From Gammaproteobacteria bacterium MFB021 (GTDB taxonomy: Bacteria > Pseudomonadota > Gammaproteobacteria > Pseudomonadales > Halomonadaceae): a stretch of DNA of 64,000 bases. The notes beneath the pieces are model-generated. The model had not been told where the DNA came from. It did not search any database and saw nothing but the letters and a program-made list of their open reading frames with translations. A program made the position numbers and the translations under genes. This document shows, piece by piece, positions 56,012-64,000 of this stretch. The stretch lies in NCBI GenBank assembly GCA_000737985.1, contig JNVT01000030.1:40001-104000 (forward strand), written 5' to 3'. Within the stretch, counting starts at the first letter, position 1, and each line of letters begins with the position of its first letter.

Positions 56012-56580
56012 GGAACTCCTCCTTCTCCGGGTCGAGCGACGCGGCATGCATGAGATGAATCGATTCAGCTTGCGCATTACAGCAAGGGATCGACGCAGAT
56101 GCGAGCGTTCGTCGGTAGACTTTCGTCGCGCTTCGGTAAACGGAGGGGGCGCGTGTCGGGCGCCGAGGGCCGGCGCTGACGCCGGGTGGCCGCCAAGGTT
56201 GACACTCCGGGAGCGCTGGGAGAATCTAGGCGACTCCTGATTGCGGGCGCAGCCATTGTCGGGCGACCCCTGGCCGCTGCGTGAAGGGTAGGTTCTGCGT
56301 GACCTCTACCCGCCTGTCGAAGGAACTCTTTCTCAGGAAAGAGGGGAACGGGCCACCCGCTCGTCCCCGCCAACCCCACACGGCGATCTGCCGTGCCGGG
56401 AGCCGCGTCGACCTGCCGGTCACGACGGTTTCCATGAGTGCGGGTCCCCACCCAGGGCCCATAGCCAGGATTATGGCATCAGGCGCCGACGGCATGTCGG
56501 TAGCGGCGTACCGCCGCATTAACGCTACGCGATCGCGGAAATCGCGCAGTGGCACTCGAACCTCCAGGGGAGACTCACCA
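56012..56580. other. 569-bp divergent region and ilvIH leader
   Basis: The region holds a TTGACA box at 56199 and then about 350 nt of transcribed but apparently untranslated leader before the ilvI GTG. Several GC-rich inverted repeats are possible (for example GAACTCTTTCTC/GGAAAGAGG near 56320). I see no convincing leader peptide with a run of branched-chain codons and a start codon. Confidence 0.5.
56199..56227 (+). promoter_or_regulatory. Candidate promoter of ilvIH
   Basis: A perfect TTGACA (56199-56204) is followed after 17 bases by GAATCT, a poor -10. Confidence 0.35.
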
Positions 56581-58305
56581 GTGGAATTACTTTCCGGCGC
56601 CGATATGATCGCCCGCTTCCTGAAAGACGAAGGGGTGGAGCATATCTACGGCTACCCGGGCGGTGCGGCATTGCACATCTACGATGCCCTCTTTCGCCAG
56701 GATAGCGTCAAGCACATTCTCGTTCGCCACGAACAGGCCGCGACCCACGCCGCCGACGGTTATGCCCGTGCCACCGGCAAGCCCGGCGTGGTGCTGGTCA
56801 CCTCCGGCCCCGGCGCCACCAATGCCGTCACCGGCATCGCCACCGCCTACATGGACTCGATTCCCATGGTGGTGCTGTGCGGCCAGGTGATGAGCCACCT
56901 GATCGGCGAAGACGCCTTCCAGGAGACCGATATCGTCGGCGTGACGCGCCCGGTGGTGAAGCACAGCTTCTCGATCAAGCACCCGAGCGAGATCCCCGAG
57001 GTGCTGAAGAAGGCGTTCTACCTCGCCGCCACCGGACGCCCCGGGCCGGTGCTGGTGGACATTCCCAAGGACATGACGTCGCCCACCGAGCGCTACGAGT
57101 ACGTCTATCCGAAGAAGGTCAAGATTCGCTCCTACAACCCGGTCACGCGCGGGCATACCGGCCAGATCAAGAAAGCGGTCGACATGATGCTCAAGGCGCG
57201 GCGTCCGGTGTTCTATACCGGCGGTGGCATCATCACCGGGCGCGCCTCCGAGGCGCTGACCGATCTGGTGCAGCGTTTGGGCTTTCCGATCACCACCACG
57301 CTGATGGGGATCGGCGGCTTCCCCCAGGGTGACCGCTGCTCTCTCGGCTGGCTCGGCATGCACGGCAGCTATGAAGCCAACATGGCGATGCACCATGCCG
57401 ATCTGATCATCGCCATCGGCGCGCGCTTCGATGACCGCGTCACCAACAACACCTCGAAGTTCTGCCCCACGGCCAAGATCGTGCATGTCGACATCGACCC
57501 CAGCTCGATCTCCAAGACGGTGCGCGCGGACGTACCCATCGTCGGTGCCGCAGGCAGCGTGATCGACGAGATGATCAGCCTGCTGCAGGACCGCGAGCCG
57601 GCCAGCCCCGATGCGCTCACCGAGTGGTGGAAAACCATCGACGACTGGCGCGCCGAGCGCGAAGGCAAGCTCTACGAGCCGTCGAAGCCGGGCGAGGCGC
57701 TCAAGCCGCAGGAGGTGATCGAGGCGGTCTACCGCGCCACCCGCGGCGAAGCTTTCGTCACTACCGACGTGGGTCAGCACCAGATGTTCGCGGCCCAGTA
57801 CTACAAGTTCGCCAAGCCCAACCGGTTCATCACCTCCGGTGGCCTCGGCACCATGGGCTTCGGCTTCCCGGCGGCGATGGGCGTCAAGCTCAATTTCCCG
57901 CAGGACGACGTGGTCTGCTTCACCGGTGAAGGCAGCTTCCAGATGATGATGCAGGAGCTGTCGACGTGTAAGCAGTTCGATGTCGGGGTCAAGATCGTCA
58001 ACCTCAACAACCAGTCGCTGGGCATGGTGCGCCAGTGGCAGGACCTCAACTACAAGTCCCGCCACGCCCACTCCTACATGGAGTCGCTGCCGGACTTCGC
58101 CAAGTTGATCGAGGCCTACGGCTTCACCGCGATCAAGGTGACGACCTTCGCTGAGCTGGAGCCGGCGCTGGAGCGTGCCTTTGCCGACACCAACGAACTC
58201 GTGTTCCTCGATATCTACGTCGATCCTTTCGAACACGTCTATCCGATGCAGGTGCCGCTGGGCTCCATGCGTGACATGTTGCTGTCGAAGACGGAGCGGA
58301 CCTGA
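56581..58305 (+). CDS. ilvI: Acetolactate synthase large subunit
   Basis: This TPP enzyme condenses pyruvate (or pyruvate with 2-ketobutyrate) in the first common step to valine, leucine and isoleucine. With the GTG start at 56581 (MELLSGADMIARFL) it is 574 residues, equal to E. coli IlvI; a longer in-frame extension to 56281 lacks family similarity. It has YGYPGGAALHIYDAL with the catalytic Glu in RHEQAATHAADGYARATG, and the TPP motif GEGSFQMMMQEL-N(N) with GEG in place of GDG, as I recall in pseudomonads. The stop overlaps ilvH as TGATG. Confidence 0.95.
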   Translation: MELLSGADMIARFLKDEGVEHIYGYPGGAALHIYDALFRQDSVKHILVRHEQAATHAADGYARATGKPGVVLVTSGPGATNAVTGIATAYMDSIPMVVLCGQVMSHLIGEDAFQETDIVGVTRPVVKHSFSIKHPSEIPEVLKKAFYLAATGRPGPVLVDIPKDMTSPTERYEYVYPKKVKIRSYNPVTRGHTGQIKKAVDMMLKARRPVFYTGGGIITGRASEALTDLVQRLGFPITTTLMGIGGFPQGDRCSLGWLGMHGSYEANMAMHHADLIIAIGARFDDRVTNNTSKFCPTAKIVHVDIDPSSISKTVRADVPIVGAAGSVIDEMISLLQDREPASPDALTEWWKTIDDWRAEREGKLYEPSKPGEALKPQEVIEAVYRATRGEAFVTTDVGQHQMFAAQYYKFAKPNRFITSGGLGTMGFGFPAAMGVKLNFPQDDVVCFTGEGSFQMMMQELSTCKQFDVGVKIVNLNNQSLGMVRQWQDLNYKSRHAHSYMESLPDFAKLIEAYGFTAIKVTTFAELEPALERAFADTNELVFLDIYVDPFEHVYPMQVPLGSMRDMLLSKTERT

Positions 58306-58796
58306 TGCGCCATATCATCTCGATTCTGCTGGAAAACGAACCCGGCGCCCTGTCCCGCGTGGTGGGGCTGTTCTCCCAGCGCAACTTCAACATCGAAACG
58401 CTGAACGTGGCGCCGACGGAAGATCCCTCGCTGTCGCGGCTGACCGTCACCACGGTGGGCGACGACCGGGTGATCGAGCAGATCACCAAGCACCTCAACA
58501 AGCTGATCGACGTGGTCAAGCTGGTCGACCTGACCGAGGGCAACCATATCGAGCGCGAGCTGATGCTGGTCAAGGTCAAGGCGCTGGGCGCCAGCCGTGA
58601 CGAGGTCAAGCGCACCGCGGACATCTTCCGGGCGCAGATCGTGGACGTGACGCCGAGCGTCTATACCGTGCAGATCACCGGGGATGCCGGCAAGCTCGAC
58701 GCCTTCGTCCAGGCGATGGCGCCGATCGGCATTCTCGAAGTGGCGCGGACCGGGGTTTCCGGTATCGCCCGCGGCGACAAGCTGCTGTCGCTGTAG
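58305..58796 (+). CDS. ilvH: Acetolactate synthase small (regulatory) subunit
   Basis: This 163-residue ACT-domain subunit confers valine feedback. MRHIISILLENEPGALSRVVGLFSQRNFNI opens the ACT domain (residues 1-76, quoted in part) and ELMLVKVKA begins the second domain. It is translationally coupled to ilvI and ends at a terminator. Confidence 0.96.
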   Translation: MRHIISILLENEPGALSRVVGLFSQRNFNIETLNVAPTEDPSLSRLTVTTVGDDRVIEQITKHLNKLIDVVKLVDLTEGNHIERELMLVKVKALGASRDEVKRTADIFRAQIVDVTPSVYTVQITGDAGKLDAFVQAMAPIGILEVARTGVSGIARGDKLLSL

Positions 58797-58817
58797 CCGC
58801 GTCGACGGCAATGGCAC

Positions 58818-58852
58818 GACGCCCGGTGGAAGCGATTCCGCCGGGCGTTTTG
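58818..58852 (+). terminator. Terminator of ilvIH
   Basis: ACGCCCGGtGGA/TCCgCCGGGCGT with TTTT forms a long stem after ilvH. Confidence 0.85.
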
Positions 58853-58927
58853 CTATGTGTCCTCGGGATGGAGTCTCATGGCATGGGGACTCGCGGGGCG
58901 CGCCGGGGTGGCACGGTCGCACCTGAC

Positions 58928-59812
58928 TCAGCCCGGCAATTGCGTCCAGAGCGCTTCGATCAGGGCGCTCTTGAGGCGGCGCTTGAGCACGCACAGGCCG
59001 ACGTCGTAGTGGGGCAACTCGGGCTTGACCGGCAGAATGGCGATACGGTCGAGCAGCGGGCTGTTGTCGAGCACGATGCGCGGCACGATACCTACGCCGA
59101 AGCCGAGCCCGACCATGCTGACGATCGCTTCGTTGCCGGCGACCTGGGCGTAGATGCGCGGACGTACCCCGAGCGCGCGGAACCAGGTATCGGCATGATC
59201 GCGGGAGAGCCCCGACTCCGACAGGATCATCGGCACGTCGCGCCACTGGGCAGGCGTTGGCACCTCCGGGGTCGCCGGCAGCCAGGCGGCACCGTCACGC
59301 GGGGCGATGAACACCAGCGGTGACGTCGCCAGCGGCTTGAACGCCACCGCGTCCGGCAGGCTGCGCGGGCGCGCGGTGATCGCCATCTCCTCCTGCTCGG
59401 CCTGGACCCGGGCAATCGCATCCGCCGGGTCGCCGGTGTGCAGCTTGATCTCGATGCGCGGATGGCGCTGGCGGAATTCGCTCAGCAGGCGGTAAAGGAA
59501 GCTGTAACTGGCGGTGACCGAACAGTAGATGCTGAGTTCGCCGGCAAGCTCCCGAGTCTCTGCCATCAGCTCGCGCTGAAGCGTCTGCCACTGCTCCAGC
59601 GTCTCCCGCGCATAGGTGTGGAAAAGCTGTCCCTCACGGGTCAGCTCGACATGGCGATTGTCGCGCTCGAACAGGGTCACGCCCAGGCTCTCCTCGAGCT
59701 GGCGCAGAGAACGGCTCAGGGTCGAGGGGCTGATATGGCAGGCGTCGCTGGCGCGGCCGAAGTGGAGATGGTCGGCCAGGGCCAGAAAGTGGGTGATCGG
59801 GCGATAGTCCAT
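58928..59812 (-). CDS. ilvY: HTH-type transcriptional activator IlvY
   Basis: This 294-residue LysR-family regulator activates ilvC when acetolactate or acetohydroxybutyrate is bound. The N-terminal HTH (FLALADHLHFGRASDACHIS PSTLSRSLRQLE) is followed by the periplasmic-binding-like effector domain (about 92-290), with IlvY-like DVGLCVLKRR. It is divergent from ilvC, 179 bases away, the classical ilvY-ilvC arrangement. Confidence 0.92.
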   Translation of the reverse strand: MDYRPITHFLALADHLHFGRASDACHISPSTLSRSLRQLEESLGVTLFERDNRHVELTREGQLFHTYARETLEQWQTLQRELMAETRELAGELSIYCSVTASYSFLYRLLSEFRQRHPRIEIKLHTGDPADAIARVQAEQEEMAITARPRSLPDAVAFKPLATSPLVFIAPRDGAAWLPATPEVPTPAQWRDVPMILSESGLSRDHADTWFRALGVRPRIYAQVAGNEAIVSMVGLGFGVGIVPRIVLDNSPLLDRIAILPVKPELPHYDVGLCVLKRRLKSALIEALWTQLPG

Positions 59813-59814
59813 GA

Positions 59815-61008
<1,194 letters not shown>

Positions 61009-61033
61009 GCCGCTTAAGCCGCGGTAGGCAACG

Positions 61034-61062
61034 AGGGGCGCGACCGAGGTCGCGCCCCTTTT
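61034..61062 (+). terminator. Terminator of ilvC
   Basis: AGGGGCGCGACC-gag-GTCGCGCCCCT is followed by TTTTGCTT; a perfect long stem. Confidence 0.93.
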
Positions 61063-61199
61063 GCTTGTGTGTCCACTTGTCTACCCGGGTGAAAGTTTGC
61101 TTGCGCGGGTAGGGTATGTGTCGCGATTCCCGCTAGGCTGTGGGTAGAATTGCCCGGCTTGCATACCGGAACGCTCTCGATATCAAAGGACTCGCCGCC

Positions 61200-62072
61200 A
61201 TGACGCAGGAAGAACGCCACCACGAGCAGGAGCCCGAAACCATCACTATCGGCGCGACCTCACCGCTGTTCGACGACGAGGACGAGGTGATCGAGGAAAC
61301 GGTGGAGAACGGCAAGCGCATCCGCCGTCGCGGCATCTATCTGCTGCCCAATCTGTTCACCCTCTCGGCGCTGTTCGCCGGCTTCTACTCGATCGTCGCG
61401 GCGATCAACGGTGACTACGCCAAGGCGGCGATCGCGATCTTCATCGCCATGGTGCTCGACGGTCTGGATGGCCGGGTGGCGCGCCTGACCAATACCCAGA
61501 GCGCCTTCGGCGCCGAATTCGACAGCCTCGCCGACATGGTCTCGTTCGGCATGGCGCCGGCGCTGGTCGCCTTCACCTGGATTCTCCAGGATATCGGCAA
61601 GATCGGCTGGATTGCTGCCTTCATCTTCGTCTCCGGGGCGGCGCTGCGGCTGGCACGCTTCAACGTGCAGATCGGCAGTACCGACAAGAAGTGGTTCGTC
61701 GGCCTGCCCAGCCCCTCGGCCGCCGCAGTGGTCGCCGGCTGCGTCTGGGTCTTCCACACCTTCGATGCCGAGTCCATCGGCTTCAAGGTGCTGATGACGG
61801 TCGTCGTCGCCGCCGCCGGCGTACTTATGGTGAGCAACGTGCGCTACCACAGCTTCAAGGAGATCGACTTCAAGGGCCCCGTGCCCTTCGTTTTCCTGCT
61901 GGTGATCGTGCTGCTGTTCGTGCTGATCTCGATCGAACCCTCGGTGATGCTGCTGGCGCTCTTTGGCTGCTACGTGGTGTCGGGGCCGCTGTTTGCGCTG
62001 GGGCGGCTCAACAAGGCGCGCCGGGACAAGCGCCGCAGCGCCTCTGGTGACCAGCAGGCCCAGGACGACTGA
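61200..62072 (+). CDS. pssA: CDP-diacylglycerol-serine O-phosphatidyltransferase
   Basis: PssA makes phosphatidylserine, the precursor of phosphatidylethanolamine. The 290-residue CDP-alcohol phosphatidyltransferase has an acidic, charged N-terminus (about 45 residues), then about eight helices and the signature DGLDGRVARLTNTQSAFGAE followed by FDSLADMVSFG, which carries the conserved Asp/Gly metal ligands. This is the integral-membrane type, not the phospholipase-D type of E. coli. The ATG at 61200 opens the family frame. Confidence 0.92.
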   Translation: MTQEERHHEQEPETITIGATSPLFDDEDEVIEETVENGKRIRRRGIYLLPNLFTLSALFAGFYSIVAAINGDYAKAAIAIFIAMVLDGLDGRVARLTNTQSAFGAEFDSLADMVSFGMAPALVAFTWILQDIGKIGWIAAFIFVSGAALRLARFNVQIGSTDKKWFVGLPSPSAAAVVAGCVWVFHTFDAESIGFKVLMTVVVAAAGVLMVSNVRYHSFKEIDFKGPVPFVFLLVIVLLFVLISIEPSVMLLALFGCYVVSGPLFALGRLNKARRDKRRSASGDQQAQDD

Positions 62073-62327
62073 GGCAGGACTGCCATCGACGTCTACCGAC
62101 GCCCGCCTCGTGCGGGCGTCGGCGTCTCTGGCCGGATGGATTTTCCTTCAGAAGTCACGCCATACGCGGCCTCTAGCGCTGGCGCCGGAACGCGGCGACA
62201 CTTTTTCGACATTTCCCCTTGCCAAGGCCGGAGGAGATCCGTAAAGTACGCATCCGCTGACGCCGAGACAGGTTCTCGGGGTTGGTGGAAAAGCTAGCTA
62301 AGCTGTTGAAAAGATTGAAAAAATCGA
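62073..62327. other. Gap between pssA and rrn promoters
   Basis: It contains a hairpin CCGACGCCCGC/GCGGGCGTCGG (62096-62122, the probable end of pssA) and AT-rich DNA near 62290-62327 that may act as an UP element for the rRNA promoter. No gene is seen. Confidence 0.6.
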
Positions 62328-62356
62328 TTGACACTTAGCCTCGGAGGCAGCAGAAT
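62328..62356 (+). promoter_or_regulatory. rRNA operon promoter P1
   Basis: TTGACA (62328-62333), 17 bases, CAGAAT (62351-62356), followed by ACGCCCCTC. An A/T-rich stretch lies directly upstream. Confidence 0.8.
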
Positions 62357-62427
62357 ACGCCCCTCGCTTTTTCAGGATCGGTTCTCAAGCAGCAACGTGA
62401 GCCGGGCGAAAGTCGACAAGAAAGACG

Positions 62428-62455
62428 TTGACATCTTCGCCAAGATCCTTAAAAT
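62428..62455 (+). promoter_or_regulatory. rRNA operon promoter P2
   Basis: TTGACA (62428-62433), 16 bases, TAAAAT (62450-62455), followed by ACGCCTCTC, the same start-site context as P1 exactly 100 bases earlier. Confidence 0.8.
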
Positions 62456-62566
62456 ACGCCTCTCCTTACGGCGACCCAGAAAGCAAGCGCTGACAAGTAC
62501 TTGAGTCACTTTCGGGTCACGGCAGAAGGCTCGGTACTCTACGTGAGACGAGGCTTCAAGTAAGGG

Positions 62567-62580
62567 CGCTCTTTAACAAT
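62567..62580 (+). promoter_or_regulatory. boxA antitermination site of the rRNA leader
   Basis: CGCTCTTTAACAAT matches the proteobacterial boxA (GCTCTTTAACAA) bound by NusB-S10, about 160 bases before the 16S gene. Confidence 0.85.
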
Positions 62581-62738
62581 CGATCAGGTAATTGATGTGG
62601 GCGCTTGTCTTGCGTGACGCCAGTCACAGCATATCAAGGCAAGCGACTCGTCTAAGATTCGTTTGACCTTGAACCAAGTTTGGTCCGCTTCACTTCTCTT
62701 GTCTTCGGGCAGAGAAGAGGTAAGGACTATCAGACTTT

Positions 62739-64000
<1,262 letters not shown>

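Noticed and set aside
56216..56282. Frame reading LLIAGAAIVGRPLAAA before ilvI, reminiscent of a branched-chain attenuator leader peptide
   Set aside because: There is no ATG/GTG/TTG start or ribosome-binding site in frame, and no terminator/antiterminator pair with a T run follows.

Overview
The window is a 64 kb piece of a GC-rich gammaproteobacterial chromosome, almost certainly from the family Halomonadaceae (Halomonas, Salinicola, Chromohalobacter relatives). The partial 16S rRNA at the right end has halomonad-type sequence. The order ispB, rplU-rpmA, obgE, proB, rpsT, murJ, ribF, ileS, lspA, fkpB, ispH, minor pilin genes, fimT, thiO is, from memory, the order shared with Pseudomonas. 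The genus cannot be fixed from this window. I see no prophage, integrase, IS transposase or CRISPR array. Codon use and GC look uniform, so this is core chromosome.

Layout. 1-3.8 kb: 3' end of ssb, a terminator followed by a 76-bp structured tandem repeat, an OPT-family oligopeptide transporter and an SMP-30-type lactonase. 4-7.6 kb: a sugar-nucleotide-binding-type protein coupled to a PlsC-like acyltransferase, converging on fabA-fabB. 7.8-9.7 kb: a membrane PAS-GGDEF-EAL protein. 9.7-17.3 kb: an eight-gene minus-strand operon, merR (LitR-like), phrB, SnoaL-like, SDR, FAD amine oxidase-like, DUF1365, cfa-like methyltransferase, DUF2878. The regulator lacks the B12-ligating residues of light-sensing CarH/LitR proteins. 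Upstream lies a TGTACR-N12-TGTACA direct repeat, and then a divergent TIGR01777 epimerase. This looks like a light- or photo-oxidative-stress regulon that joins DNA repair to membrane-lipid modification.

18.9-25.6 kb: rapA, a small membrane protein, an exported protein with an internal duplication, a Tat-exported molybdopterin oxidoreductase with its cytochrome b partner, a 144-bp MITE-like palindromic element and a small secreted Cys-containing protein. 25.8 kb: tRNA-Pro(CGG). 26-39.4 kb: the isoprenoid, ribosome and envelope block listed above. IleS is notable because all four C-terminal zinc cysteines are replaced at conserved spacing, it carries a 15-bp coding triplication, and its gene starts directly after six 21-bp tandem repeats with no visible Shine-Dalgarno sequence. 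39.5-46.1 kb: type IV pilus assembly genes pilV, pilW, pilX, pilY1, pilE, a small secreted protein and fimT.

46.1-54.6 kb: thiO, nadE, bamD, and the rluD-pgeF-clpB group with a sigma-32-type promoter before clpB. 54.6-61 kb: a sugar-type MFS transporter and the branched-chain amino-acid genes ilvIH and ilvY/ilvC. 61.2-62.1 kb: pssA. 62.1-64 kb: the rRNA operon leader with two TTGACA promoters 100 bp apart, a boxA, and 1.26 kb of 16S rRNA cut by the window end.

A theme across the window is many short perfect or near-perfect tandem duplications (units of 9-30 bp, 2-6 copies) in gene borders and disordered coding regions. A second theme is a 75/76-bp multi-hairpin repeat that follows the terminators of both ssb and rpsT, with apparent compensatory base changes between the two sites.
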